Shown: positions 1-8,630 of the stretch, in pieces
Layout of the letters: each line of letters starts with the position of its first letter
How positions within the stretch are numbered: position 1 is the stretch's first letter
Program-made: the position numbers and the translations under genes
Source of the DNA: Veillonella infantium
GTDB lineage: Bacteria > Bacillota > Negativicutes > Veillonellales > Veillonellaceae
Assembly: GCF_002959895.1 (NCBI RefSeq)
Contig: NZ_PPDD01000014.1
Coordinates: 62,001 to 126,000 of the forward strand
Direction of reading: 5' to 3'
Length of the DNA stretch: 64,000 bases
Notes under the pieces: generated by a model
The model's input: the letters and a program-made list of their open reading frames with translations, nothing else
Told to the model about the DNA's origin: nothing
The model's database searches: none

Positions 1-597
1 GGTACGTTTAAGTATTTAAACCATGTGTTTAATATTACTAAGGGCGATGCACACTTTGTAAGTGGCTCTTATTTACCAAATTTGCAATTAGAGGCAGAAA
101 CTAATGTAAGCAATTATAATATCATGCTTGGTGTAAAGGGCACTGTGGACCATATGGATTTAACTTTGACGTCTAATCCTAGCTTGTCTAGAAATCAAAT
201 TATCTCTATGTTGACCTTTGGGCGTGGTGCGGATTCTAATAGTAGTACATTGACAAATGAGGATGTGAATGCTGTTGCTACAGCAGGTCTACAAATGTTT
301 GCCTTTGGTTATGTACAAGATGCATTACAAAACACATTGGGGTTGGATAGGATTAATATTACGACTGGGTCCATTGATCCTGATGAGCCGACTAATAGAG
401 AAACAGCAGGCAATTATAATATTGAAATTGGCAAGTATATTGTTCCGAAAGTTATGCTTACTTATTCTCAGGGTATCAATAATAAACAAAATAAATATGG
501 TATAGAGTATTCTGTTAAACGAAACCTCAAGTTCACTGCATGGCATACATCGCAAGGGAACAATTATATAGGCGGTCGTTGGACAAGAAGCTTTTAA
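1..597 (+). CDS. tamB: TamB-like translocation/assembly protein, C-terminal end (partial)
   Basis: The frame is open from the first base, so this is the last ~198 codons of a longer gene whose start lies upstream. TamB-family (DUF490) proteins span the periplasm and take part in outer-membrane assembly and lipid transport. The visible part fits the conserved TamB C-terminus: alternating beta-rich segments, a SNPSLSRNQIISMLTFGR stretch resembling the family's 'P.L...eil..L..G' motif, and a final aromatic residue (WTRSF). The next gene is bamA, the usual neighbour of tamB-like genes in Negativicutes. Most of the protein is outside the window, so its length cannot be judged. Confidence 0.85.
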   Translation, partial: GTFKYLNHVFNITKGDAHFVSGSYLPNLQLEAETNVSNYNIMLGVKGTVDHMDLTLTSNPSLSRNQIISMLTFGRGADSNSSTLTNEDVNAVATAGLQMFAFGYVQDALQNTLGLDRINITTGSIDPDEPTNRETAGNYNIEIGKYIVPKVMLTYSQGINNKQNKYGIEYSVKRNLKFTAWHTSQGNNYIGGRWTRSF

Positions 598-605
598 GTT
601 TATGG

Positions 606-642
606 CTAGAGTGTGCAAATCCCATAGGTATGCACATTCTAG
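606..642 (+). terminator. Stem-loop after tamB
   Basis: A 12-bp inverted repeat (606-617 with 631-642, one G-U pair) with a 13-nt loop lies 9 nt after the tamB stop. The downstream tract is only moderately T-rich, so termination may be partial. Confidence 0.5.
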
Positions 643-695
643 TCATATTAATTTCATAAAATTTGTTTAATATAGTACTCATTCCCAGTATTTTA

Positions 696-704
696 TGCTA
701 TAAT
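696..704 (+). promoter_or_regulatory. Extended -10 promoter for bamA
   Basis: TGCTATAAT matches an extended -10 element (TGnTATAAT) exactly. No good -35 hexamer is seen 16-18 nt upstream, which is acceptable for an extended -10 promoter. It would give bamA a leader of about 65 nt, ending in an AGGAGGA Shine-Dalgarno at 764-770. Confidence 0.55.
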
Positions 705-774
705 AATAAAGATTTATTGGTCTTTATAAAATAAGATGTAAACTTTTTATGGGGATGAGTTCTAGGAGGAATTT

Positions 775-2976
775 ATGTTTAAACCAAAAGCCTATAAAAG
801 TATGCTTGCAGCGTCCGTGTTGACTGCTGTCATGGGGACAGGCAGTGTATTTGCTGCTGAGGTACAAGCTGGCTATACTCCAGATTTAAATAGCACAACA
901 ACAACTAATGCTGCTACTACTAATGATGCAGCTACAACTCAAGCTGTTTACAATGCTGATGCAACTACTACAAGTACACAAGATGAAACTGATGCAGCTA
1001 TCTTAGCTGCTCGTGGTGATACAACTATATCTAGCGATGGTACTGTAGTTAAAGGTTCTGATGGAACAGTTACAGTAAATAATGCTGCTTTGAAAACAGA
1101 TGACAAACAAGTAAAAATGGTGTCTAAAACTACTGGTGGTACTGACCTTGATAAGGCTGCTGAAAATGGTCAAACTCAAGCTGTTACAACTGTAGAGGCT
1201 CAATATGTTACAGCTGCAAATGCAGAGTCTATTAATCCATATGTAGGTAAATTGATTACTGGTTTATCTATCTCTGGCGTAACAGCTGAACAACAAGCAC
1301 AATTATTACCTATCTTAACAGAAAAAATCGGCGATGCTGTATCTGTTGATGGTGTATTTAAAGACGTGACTAACTTAGGTAATACTGGTTACTTCTCTGA
1401 AGTAAATCCTGTATTCACTACCGTACCTGAAGGGGTTAAATTGGACTTTGCAGTCACAGTAAACCCAATTACTACTGGTGTAGTTTTCGAAGGCAATACG
1501 GTTTATACATCTGAAGTGTTGACTAAATTCATGGATTTACAACCAGGTCAAGTTCTTAACTCTGTATACGTAGGCCAAAAAGTTCAAGGTATCAACGCAG
1601 CATATGCTCGTGATGGCTATATGTTGGCACATGTAGATGGTATTCGTGTAGATGACCAAGGTGTGCTTCATGTTCATATCGTAGAAGGTATTGTAGAAGA
1701 TATCGTTCCTGCTGGTAACAAGAAAACTCGTGACAAAGTTATTACTCGCGAATTCGTTCAAAAGAAAGGTAAACCTTTCAATAAGTTCTTGGTACGCCGT
1801 TCTGTAGAACGCGTATACAACTTAGGCTTCTTTGACGATGTAAATGTCCGTATGTTGCCTGGTGAACAAGATCCTAACAATGTAATCATTGAAATCGATG
1901 TGTTGGAACATAAAACAGGCACTATTACATTAGGTGCTGGTTACTCCAAATCTGATGGCTTGATGGGGATCATTGAATTTGGTGAAGATAACTTCCGCGG
2001 TACTGGTGATAAATTCAAAGTTCACTGGGAAATCGGTGGTAAGAAAAAATACAAAAACTACCAAATCTCTTACTTGAAACCTTGGATTGACAGCAAGGGT
2101 ACATCCCTTGGTTTCTCCTTCTTCAACCGTGAAGATGAATATACAGATTACAACGAAGATGGTAATGAAGTAGCAGAATATAACAAGAAATCTCGTGGTT
2201 TCAATATCTCCTTCGGTCGTCAAACTGGGGAATATACACGTGACTACTTGACATTAGAATCCCGTAAAGATACTTATAAATGGGATAGTGACGATAGCTC
2301 TGGTTATCGTTATGACACAGATGCTATCTCTAATACAAGTGGTAGCGGTAATGATTGGAATAATACTAATCCAAATACTGGTGGTAGTTGGAATTTTGCC
2401 TCTAATAATTACGTAAAAAATAACTTTGGCCGTATTAACTCCATTACATGGCAAAAGGTATACGATTCCCGTGATAATATTTATGATCCGACACGTGGTC
2501 GTCGTATTTCCTATACAGCTCAATGGGCTGGTCATGGTTTAGGCGGTGATTTCGACTTCTATAAATTCACAGCTGAAGCACGTATGTATAAAAAACTAGG
2601 TGCTAAGAACGTTTTGGCATTCCGCGCACGTGGTGGTTTTATCCAAGGTGATGCACCTTATAGCCAATTATTTACATTGGGTGGCGCTGATTCCTTACGT
2701 GGTTACGAAGATGATCAATTCCGTGGTAAGTATATGTATAATGCGACATTGGAATTCCGTTTCCCAATCGTTAAAAAGGTTAGTGGTGTGTTGTTCACTG
2801 ATATCGGTGATGCATGGGATGCACCAAATGTTACGTGGTACAATGGCAAGAAAACCTTTAACTATGGCGTTGGTGCTGGTGTTCGTATTACTACACCAAT
2901 TGGCCCAGTTAAACTTGATTATGGCGTGGGTAAACACAAAAATAAATTCCACTTCAGCTTCGGCACACAATTCTAA
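775..2976 (+). CDS. bamA: BamA outer-membrane protein assembly factor
   Basis: Omp85-family core of the BAM machine, which folds beta-barrel proteins into the outer membrane. The 733-residue product starts with a signal peptide (cleavage near residue 27, SVFA/A). A Thr/Ala/Asn/Asp-rich low-complexity stretch follows to about residue 150. I count three POTRA-like repeats (about 160-232, 233-306 and 307-379), then the 16-strand barrel domain from about 380 to a terminal Phe (FGTQF). The loop-6 signature appears as SLRGYEDDQFRG, equivalent to the family's VRGF/Y motif. Proteobacterial BamA has five POTRAs, so this is a shortened periplasmic arm. It sits between tamB and three Skp-like chaperone genes, with its own AGGAGGA ribosome site. 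Confidence 0.95.
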   Translation: MFKPKAYKSMLAASVLTAVMGTGSVFAAEVQAGYTPDLNSTTTTNAATTNDAATTQAVYNADATTTSTQDETDAAILAARGDTTISSDGTVVKGSDGTVTVNNAALKTDDKQVKMVSKTTGGTDLDKAAENGQTQAVTTVEAQYVTAANAESINPYVGKLITGLSISGVTAEQQAQLLPILTEKIGDAVSVDGVFKDVTNLGNTGYFSEVNPVFTTVPEGVKLDFAVTVNPITTGVVFEGNTVYTSEVLTKFMDLQPGQVLNSVYVGQKVQGINAAYARDGYMLAHVDGIRVDDQGVLHVHIVEGIVEDIVPAGNKKTRDKVITREFVQKKGKPFNKFLVRRSVERVYNLGFFDDVNVRMLPGEQDPNNVIIEIDVLEHKTGTITLGAGYSKSDGLMGIIEFGEDNFRGTGDKFKVHWEIGGKKKYKNYQISYLKPWIDSKGTSLGFSFFNREDEYTDYNEDGNEVAEYNKKSRGFNISFGRQTGEYTRDYLTLESRKDTYKWDSDDSSGYRYDTDAISNTSGSGNDWNNTNPNTGGSWNFASNNYVKNNFGRINSITWQKVYDSRDNIYDPTRGRRISYTAQWAGHGLGGDFDFYKFTAEARMYKKLGAKNVLAFRARGGFIQGDAPYSQLFTLGGADSLRGYEDDQFRGKYMYNATLEFRFPIVKKVSGVLFTDIGDAWDAPNVTWYNGKKTFNYGVGAGVRITTPIGPVKLDYGVGKHKNKFHFSFGTQF

Positions 2977-2992
2977 TATAGTAAATATATAT

Positions 2993-3025
2993 GGTGGAGG
3001 CCTCGTTTCTAAAGAGGCTTTCACC
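2993..3025 (+). terminator. Hairpin between bamA and the first ompH
   Basis: A 12-bp stem (2993-3004 with 3014-3025, two G-U pairs) closes a 9-nt loop shortly after the bamA stop. There is no U-tract, so it may be a processing or mRNA-stability hairpin rather than a full terminator. Confidence 0.4.
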
Positions 3026-3083
3026 AATATCTCTATATGGCATCCTTTGATGCAGTAATTTAAAGAAATGAGGGCACTCTATT

Positions 3084-3572
3084 ATGATGCGAATGATGAA
3101 CAACAAGGCGAATGTGAAAATTTTTTCTATCGTCATTGCTGCTATTTTTATTATTGGTATTGGCGCTTTAGCGTATACACAAATGGCTACGCCAAGTGGT
3201 AATAGCGGTAATAGTACAATTGGTGTTATCGATACATCTCGTATGATGTCTCAAGATAATCCAATTTATATCTCTGCAGCTCAAGAATATATGAGTTATC
3301 AAAGTCAATTACAACAAGAAACACAAGCAAAAATTGATGCAGCACAAGATGATGCGACTAAACAAAAATTAGCTGAAGAAGCACGTCAAAACTTAGCAAA
3401 AAAAGATCAAGAAATTGCTAAATCCGTTCAAGATAAAGCGATGGAAGCAGCAAAAGCTGTGGGTGATGCAAAAGGCCTTAGCGTTGTAATGACTAAAGAT
3501 ACTGTATTATACGGTGGTGTAGATATTACAGATCAAGTATTGAAAAAATTAGCTAATGATGCGAAAAAATAA
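3084..3572 (+). CDS. Skp/OmpH-family periplasmic chaperone (copy 1)
   Basis: OmpH/Skp proteins hold unfolded outer-membrane proteins in the periplasm before the BAM complex. The 162-residue product has an uncleaved-looking N-terminal hydrophobic helix (about 12-32). The family's first strand follows (IGVIDTSRM), then a long amphipathic helical arm rich in Q/K/E/A (about 68-120) and a closing strand ending in DITDQVLKKL, typical of the Skp fold. It is first of three consecutive OmpH-like genes right after bamA. The start is placed at the first ATG, 9 nt after GAGGG. Confidence 0.85.
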   Translation: MMRMMNNKANVKIFSIVIAAIFIIGIGALAYTQMATPSGNSGNSTIGVIDTSRMMSQDNPIYISAAQEYMSYQSQLQQETQAKIDAAQDDATKQKLAEEARQNLAKKDQEIAKSVQDKAMEAAKAVGDAKGLSVVMTKDTVLYGGVDITDQVLKKLANDAKK

Positions 3573-3601
3573 ACTGTAGTTCTATGTAAGGGAGAACGAC
3601 A

Positions 3602-4573
3602 ATGAACGGGAAAAAACGATATATAGGATTTGCCATATTTCTCGTTGTTGCATTATGTGCTATGGTTTGGGCCTATGGATTTGTGACGAATCGTCAGCAG
3701 AGTCCTGATGGGGTATCAATAGGTGTTGTACGTATTGATGATGTATTAGAGTTTAATCCTTCTTATGAGGATTATAAACAAGCAAAAAATGAATTGGACC
3801 TTTTACAACGTCAATATGAACTTGAGCAACAAGCTCTAAATGCCAAGTCAGAGACACAAGAGGAACAGTTGAAATCTCTTGCATTAGATTCAACCTTGTC
3901 AGATGCTCTTACGGTGGAATTGCAAACTCGTATTGCAACAAAAGAAAATGAATTGAATCAGCAATTAAATGCGAAACGAAATGAACTCACTCAAAAATAT
4001 TTAGCCCAGTTAAAAGTTAGTGCTAATGAATATGATCTTGAAATTGTAAATCTTCAATTAGATTTATATGCTTATGATGCTCGTGTATACATTGATGATG
4101 CACAAAAAGAAGCGGCTATGGCAGAGAAGGCTAAGAAAGAGGAACGATTGAAGGAGTTATTAGCTAAGAGAAAACCATCTAATCTAGATGTAGACTCTAT
4201 TAAGGCTAAAGTACAAGCAGAACTTGCTCCTATGCAACAAAAAGGGCAAGAAGAGCTTAACCAATATGCAGCATCTTTACAAAAGGAATTGGCTGCAAAA
4301 CGGGATACTATGGTACAACAACAAGCACAATCTATTATTGCTAATAATAACTTACCTGTTGCTCAGGACTGGAATGATTCTTGGGCTAAAAAGCTTTCAG
4401 ATAAAGAAGCTGAAGTGAGTGCACTTCATGAGGCCATTTTAGAAGATGTCCGTATGCGTGTAGCAATTATTGCAGAGGAACAACATTTAGATTTAGTCAT
4501 CATCGATGATGGTGGTAATATTAAGGGGCTTGATATTACTGATGCTGTAAAAGCGTCCTATCGAGTTCAATAA
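3602..4573 (+). CDS. Long OmpH/Skp-like coiled-coil protein (copy 2)
   Basis: A 323-residue protein, roughly twice the size of a normal Skp. It has an N-terminal membrane anchor or signal (about 7-27), a Skp-like first strand (SIGVVRIDDVLEFNP), a long Gln/Lys/Glu-rich coiled coil (about 60-290) and a Skp-like end (DLVIIDDGGNIKGLDITDAV). The arrangement suggests an extended or internally duplicated Skp arm. It probably acts in the periplasm, anchored at the inner membrane. The gene lies 29 nt after copy 1 and 11 nt before copy 3, so the three are likely co-transcribed. Confidence 0.75.
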   Translation: MNGKKRYIGFAIFLVVALCAMVWAYGFVTNRQQSPDGVSIGVVRIDDVLEFNPSYEDYKQAKNELDLLQRQYELEQQALNAKSETQEEQLKSLALDSTLSDALTVELQTRIATKENELNQQLNAKRNELTQKYLAQLKVSANEYDLEIVNLQLDLYAYDARVYIDDAQKEAAMAEKAKKEERLKELLAKRKPSNLDVDSIKAKVQAELAPMQQKGQEELNQYAASLQKELAAKRDTMVQQQAQSIIANNNLPVAQDWNDSWAKKLSDKEAEVSALHEAILEDVRMRVAIIAEEQHLDLVIIDDGGNIKGLDITDAVKASYRVQ

Positions 4574-4584
4574 GGAGTTATATT

Positions 4585-5115
4585 ATGAATAAACGTATTA
4601 AATCTTTAGTATTAGGTGCATCCTTAGTGGCTTCTATGGCTATTTTAGGTGGTTGTGGTTCTAATAATATCGGTTATGTTGATAGCGTGAAAGTAGCAAA
4701 CAGCACTGAAAAAGGTATTGAAATCACTAAAGAAATCAATGCTAAAAAAGCTGAGTTGGATGCTAAAATTGCAGCCGCTGATGAAGCCTCTAAACAAAAT
4801 GTATTTAATCAAGCTAATCAAGAATTAAACGCCTTTGCCAATGCAAAAGCACAAGAATATCGTCAATATCAAGAACAAAAAGTTGGTGAACTTGTAAAAG
4901 AGAAAAAACTTGATGTTGTTATCGAAAAAGGTGCTGTTGTTGGTGGTGGCACTGATGTGACTGATGATCTGATTGCGAAGATGGGCAAAGCTTCTGATGA
5001 CCAAATTAAAGAAGCTCAAAATGCAGCTAAAGCACAAGAACAACAAGATGCACAACAAAATGCTCAACAAGCAGGTCAAACTACAGCAGTTAATACTGAG
5101 GAAAGTGCACAATAA
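4585..5115 (+). CDS. OmpH/Skp-like lipoprotein (copy 3)
   Basis: A 176-residue predicted lipoprotein. The signal peptide ends in a lipobox (ILGGC, lipidated Cys near residue 24), followed by the Skp first strand (NNIGYVDSVKVANST), a Lys/Glu/Ala/Gln helical arm and the closing strand with GGGTDVTDDLIAKM. The C-terminal ~35 residues are Gln/Ala-rich and low-complexity. Lipidation would tether this Skp-like domain to a membrane, unlike soluble E. coli Skp. It is the third OmpH-type gene in a row, immediately before lpxD. Confidence 0.8.
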   Translation: MNKRIKSLVLGASLVASMAILGGCGSNNIGYVDSVKVANSTEKGIEITKEINAKKAELDAKIAAADEASKQNVFNQANQELNAFANAKAQEYRQYQEQKVGELVKEKKLDVVIEKGAVVGGGTDVTDDLIAKMGKASDDQIKEAQNAAKAQEQQDAQQNAQQAGQTTAVNTEESAQ

Positions 5116-5146
5116 TTAAGGATTATTACAGGGGGAGGAGTTTACC

Positions 5147-6178
5147 TTGGAAAAAACTTTACAGGAACTCGCAACATTAGTAGGTGGTCGTGTTATAGGC
5201 GATGCATCTATTGTTATTACTGAGACACGTAGCTTTGAACAAGCTGTAAAACAATCCATAACTTTTGCAGTAGGTGAATATGTTGAACATATTGCATTAT
5301 GCCAAGCGGGTGCTGTGATCGTTGAATCTGAAGTGAAAGATGCACCGATGGCTCAAATTGTAGTTGATAATGCAAAAGCAACGTTTGCACAAGTGTTAGA
5401 ACTCTTCCATCCACCTGTTGTTGTTCCTAGAGAAGTGCATAGCACTGCTATTATTGGCGAAAATGTAACGATTGGAAAAAATGTTGCTATTGGTGCCTAT
5501 TGTGTTATTAATGATAATGCAGTCATTGAAGATAATGTAACAATTCGCCCATATGTTTATATTGGACATAATGTGCGTATTGGTGAAGGTTCTGATATTT
5601 ATGCAGGCGCTATTGTTCATGAAAACTGTATTTTAGGTAAACGCGTTGTATTGCGTGCTAAAGCAGTAATTGGTGGCGAAGGCTTCGGTTTTGCTACAGA
5701 GAATGGCGTACATACTCATATTCCACAAGTTGGTAATGTTATTCTTGAAGATGATGTTGAGGTTGGCTCTTGTACAACAATTGACAATGCTACAATGGGA
5801 TCTACATTAGTTCGTCGTGGTACAAAAATCGATAACCTTGTACACCTTGGTCACAATGTGGAAATTGGTGAAGATTGCTTCTTAATTGCTCAAGTTGGTA
5901 TTGCAGGTAGTACTAAATGTGGTAATCATGTAATCTTTGCAGGTCAAACTGGTTGTACTGGACATATCACAATTGGAGATAATGTGCAATTTGCTGGAAA
6001 GACTGGTATTACAGGTAATGTACCATCTAATTCTATTATGGGGGGCTATCCTATGAGACCACATAAAGAATGGTTAAAATTGGCCGCTTATGAAAACCGT
6101 TTGCCGGATATGGTTAAAACAGTAAAACAATTACAAAAAGAAATTGACGCTTTGAAAGCACAGCTGAAGGAGAGCTAA
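5147..6178 (+). CDS. lpxD: UDP-3-O-acylglucosamine N-acyltransferase
   Basis: LpxD adds the N-linked acyl chain to UDP-3-O-acylglucosamine, the third step of lipid A synthesis in the cytoplasm. The 343-residue length is normal. An N-terminal uridine-binding domain (1-100) precedes a left-handed beta helix built from hexapeptide repeats (IGENVTIGKNVAIGAY and onward). The catalytic His is expected in the VHLGHNVEIGED segment. A C-terminal helix follows (LPDMVKTVKQLQKEIDAL). The start is a TTG at 5147, 6 nt after a strong GGGGGAGGAG ribosome site. Confidence 0.95.
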   Translation: MEKTLQELATLVGGRVIGDASIVITETRSFEQAVKQSITFAVGEYVEHIALCQAGAVIVESEVKDAPMAQIVVDNAKATFAQVLELFHPPVVVPREVHSTAIIGENVTIGKNVAIGAYCVINDNAVIEDNVTIRPYVYIGHNVRIGEGSDIYAGAIVHENCILGKRVVLRAKAVIGGEGFGFATENGVHTHIPQVGNVILEDDVEVGSCTTIDNATMGSTLVRRGTKIDNLVHLGHNVEIGEDCFLIAQVGIAGSTKCGNHVIFAGQTGCTGHITIGDNVQFAGKTGITGNVPSNSIMGGYPMRPHKEWLKLAAYENRLPDMVKTVKQLQKEIDALKAQLKES

Positions 6179-6184
6179 TAATCC

Positions 6185-7087
6185 ATGTATAGGTTTATGA
6201 AAATCTTTAGTGCCTTTATTTGCTTATTACCTAAAGGTTTGCAATATGCTATTGGTACATTGCTTGGTGAAATTGCGTGGCTAGTAGTGCCGCCTAAACG
6301 CAAGCGCCTAGCGATAGGCCAAATTCTATTCTGTAATATTACCGATGATCCCAAGGAAGCTCGACGCATTGCGAAAGCTAGTACAACACGCTTTGGTCGC
6401 ATGATTATCGATGTATTACGCTATCCTGAAATTAAGGATGGTGCATACAAAGATATGGTAGAGTTTATTAACAAAGAGTACTTAGATGATGCTTTAGAAA
6501 ATGGTCGAGGCGCAATTTTGGCGGCTGTTCATAGTGGCAACTGGGAACTCCTTGGGGGGGTTCTTGCTTCGGAAGGGTATCCGTTGATTTCTGTAGCAAT
6601 GAAACAGAATGGTGATGCCGATAAGTTTATCAATGAATATCGTCGGATTATGCACCAACATGTGACTTATAAAACTGGTGTGCGGGAAATGATCAATGAA
6701 CTAAAAAAAGGTGCTTTTTTAGGCCTTATTATGGATCAGGATCCTGGTGATGATGGCGTTCTTGTACCATTCTTTGGTTATGAAACATTGACAGCTGCTG
6801 GTCCGGCTGTACTGGCTCGTATGCAAGATGTACCAATCATTTTTGTGACTATACATTATAGTCCATTTTCTGAAAAATATGAGATTGAAGCACATCCACC
6901 GATTTATGTGGAGCGTACAGATGATAAAAAACGCGATATAGCTGTTACTACTACTCTACTTAATGAGTTTATTGAAGATTATATTAGGCGTTATCCTGAA
7001 GATTGGTTCTGGCTTCATAACCGTTGGAAGTGGACACGTCGTTTCTACGGCGAGCAGATTGATACTCCGCCAGATGTATATCGCTAA
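6185..7087 (+). CDS. LpxL/HtrB-type lipid A acyltransferase (copy 1)
   Basis: A 300-residue lysophospholipid acyltransferase-superfamily protein, probably a late (secondary) acyltransferase of Kdo-lipid A at the inner membrane. It has an N-terminal hydrophobic helix (about 8-32), the catalytic HX4E motif in AAVHSGNWELLGG, the family's MDQDPGDDG segment and a C-terminal WFWLHNRWKWTRR block typical of LpxL/LpxM. It follows lpxD by 6 nt. A second homologue lies at 19102-20031. The sequence alone does not tell which acyl position each modifies. Confidence 0.85.
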   Translation: MYRFMKIFSAFICLLPKGLQYAIGTLLGEIAWLVVPPKRKRLAIGQILFCNITDDPKEARRIAKASTTRFGRMIIDVLRYPEIKDGAYKDMVEFINKEYLDDALENGRGAILAAVHSGNWELLGGVLASEGYPLISVAMKQNGDADKFINEYRRIMHQHVTYKTGVREMINELKKGAFLGLIMDQDPGDDGVLVPFFGYETLTAAGPAVLARMQDVPIIFVTIHYSPFSEKYEIEAHPPIYVERTDDKKRDIAVTTTLLNEFIEDYIRRYPEDWFWLHNRWKWTRRFYGEQIDTPPDVYR

Positions 7088-7098
7088 TTATTAAATAT

Positions 7099-7180
7099 AA
7101 AGAGATTTTACATGTTTATTTGTACAGTATCGATTTAGATACCGCATGAATAAAGCATAGTAAAGTCTCTTTTTATTTTG
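7099..7180 (+). terminator. Branched terminator-like structure after the acyltransferase gene
   Basis: A 13-bp outer stem (7099-7111 with 7160-7172, one G-U pair) encloses a 48-nt region with an inner GTATC/GATAC hairpin and is followed by TTTTATTTTG. It probably ends the bamA-lpxD transcript. The large branched loop is unusual for an intrinsic terminator. Confidence 0.55.
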
Positions 7181-7270
7181 CAGTGTATAAAGTAGTATTT
7201 ATAATTAAATTTATATAAAGTTAATTATGTGAAAAATGCTTTCAAAATCATTGAATATATGGTAAATTTC

Positions 7271-7299
7271 TTGTATCACCTATGCAAATAGGGTATAAT
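7271..7299 (+). promoter_or_regulatory. Promoter of lpxC-fabZ-lpxA
   Basis: TTGTAT (7271-7276), a 17-nt spacer and a perfect TATAAT (7294-7299). Transcription would start near 7306, giving an lpxC leader of about 44 nt. Confidence 0.75.
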
Positions 7300-7349
7300 A
7301 CATATTGGTGTATAGTAAACGTGAATTCAGATTATGAAAGGACTTTCTT

Positions 7350-8189
7350 ATGAGTAAGCCACAACAAACAATTAAACAGGCTATTTCATATCAAGGGATT
7401 GGCCTTCATAGCGGTGAACCAGTGAATATGGTTTTTAAACCTGCACCTGAAAATACAGGAATTGTGTTTATCCGCACGGACATTGAAGGTCATCCTTCTG
7501 TGCGAGCACACATTGATAATGTGACGAACACTATGCGCGCTACTACATTGGAAAATGGTGAAGCGAAGGTTTTCACTGTAGAACATGTTATGGCTGCGTT
7601 CAGTGCTATGAATATTGATAACTGTTATATCGAGATGGATTCTCCTGAACCTGCTGTAGGTGATGGTAGTAGTGCTATTTTTGTAGGCCTTATAGAAGAG
7701 GCTGGCATTCAAGAACAAACAGCACCACGTCATGTATATAAAATAACTCGCTCCCATGCTATTTATGATGGTGATCGTTTTATAGTTATTTTGCCATACG
7801 ATGGCTATCGCATTACATTTACATCGGTTAACAGTCATCCGTTACTTGGTACGCAAAATTGCGATTTTGAGGTTTCACCAGAATACTTTAAAGAGCATAT
7901 TAGTGCTGCTAGAACTATCGGATTTATGAAAGAATTAGAACAATTACAGGCTATGGGCCTTGCAAAAGGTGGTACCTTAGATAATGCGTTAGTTTATGAT
8001 GATGAGAAGTGTTTGTCTGTACCTCGCTTTGATGACGAATTAGTTCGTCATAAGGCATTAGACGTAGTAGGCGACTTATTCTTATTAGGACGAATCGAAG
8101 GTCATGTAATTGCTATGAAATCGAGTCATGAATTAAACTCAAAATTGGCTCGTAGTATAATGGAAGAAATAAGGGAGACACAGCCATGA
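7350..8189 (+). CDS. lpxC: UDP-3-O-acyl-N-acetylglucosamine deacetylase
   Basis: LpxC is the zinc-dependent deacetylase that commits UDP-GlcNAc derivatives to lipid A. At 279 residues it is slightly shorter than the E. coli enzyme. The zinc ligands are visible as H79 (VEHVMAA), H234 and D238 (RHKALDVVGD), and the catalytic His is H260 (SSHELN). It has its own promoter and overlaps fabZ by 4 nt (ATGA), suggesting translational coupling. A stand-alone LpxC is seen here, not the LpxC-FabZ fusion known in some phyla. Confidence 0.96.
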   Translation: MSKPQQTIKQAISYQGIGLHSGEPVNMVFKPAPENTGIVFIRTDIEGHPSVRAHIDNVTNTMRATTLENGEAKVFTVEHVMAAFSAMNIDNCYIEMDSPEPAVGDGSSAIFVGLIEEAGIQEQTAPRHVYKITRSHAIYDGDRFIVILPYDGYRITFTSVNSHPLLGTQNCDFEVSPEYFKEHISAARTIGFMKELEQLQAMGLAKGGTLDNALVYDDEKCLSVPRFDDELVRHKALDVVGDLFLLGRIEGHVIAMKSSHELNSKLARSIMEEIRETQP

Positions 8190-8611
8190 TTCTTAATCAC
8201 GAAGACATTTTAGAAATTTTACCTCATCGTTATCCTATGCTTTTGGTAGATCGCATCGTTGAGTTAGAACCTATGAAACGCGCTGTGGGCATTAAAAATG
8301 CTACATTTAACGAATTGTTCTTCCAAGGTCACTTCCCAGGTAATCCAGTAATGCCAGGCGTGTTATTGACTGAGGCTATTGCACAAGTTGGTGGTATTGC
8401 TTTGTTATACCCTGAAGAAAACCGAGGTCTTACACCTATGTTTACAGGTATTGATAAAGTTCGTTTCCGTCATCCTGTAAAACCTGGTGATCAAGTACGT
8501 ATGGAAGTTGATATTGTAAAAATCAAAGGTAAAATGGGTAAGGTTGAAGGCCGTGCCTATGTTGGCGACAAATTGTGCGCTAGCGGTGAATACATGTTTG
8601 CCCTTGTATAA
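8186..8611 (+). CDS. fabZ: 3-hydroxyacyl-ACP dehydratase FabZ
   Basis: FabZ dehydrates 3-hydroxyacyl-ACP in fatty acid elongation and so competes with LpxA/LpxD for the hydroxyacyl-ACP pool. The 141-residue hot-dog-fold protein shows the catalytic His in GHFPGNPVMPG (H49) and the catalytic Glu in TEAIAQ (E63). It is placed between lpxC and lpxA, overlapping lpxC by 4 nt, the classical arrangement balancing fatty acid and lipid A synthesis. Confidence 0.96.
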   Translation: MILNHEDILEILPHRYPMLLVDRIVELEPMKRAVGIKNATFNELFFQGHFPGNPVMPGVLLTEAIAQVGGIALLYPEENRGLTPMFTGIDKVRFRHPVKPGDQVRMEVDIVKIKGKMGKVEGRAYVGDKLCASGEYMFALV

Positions 8612-8630
8612 TGATTGAGGAGTGATTGTA

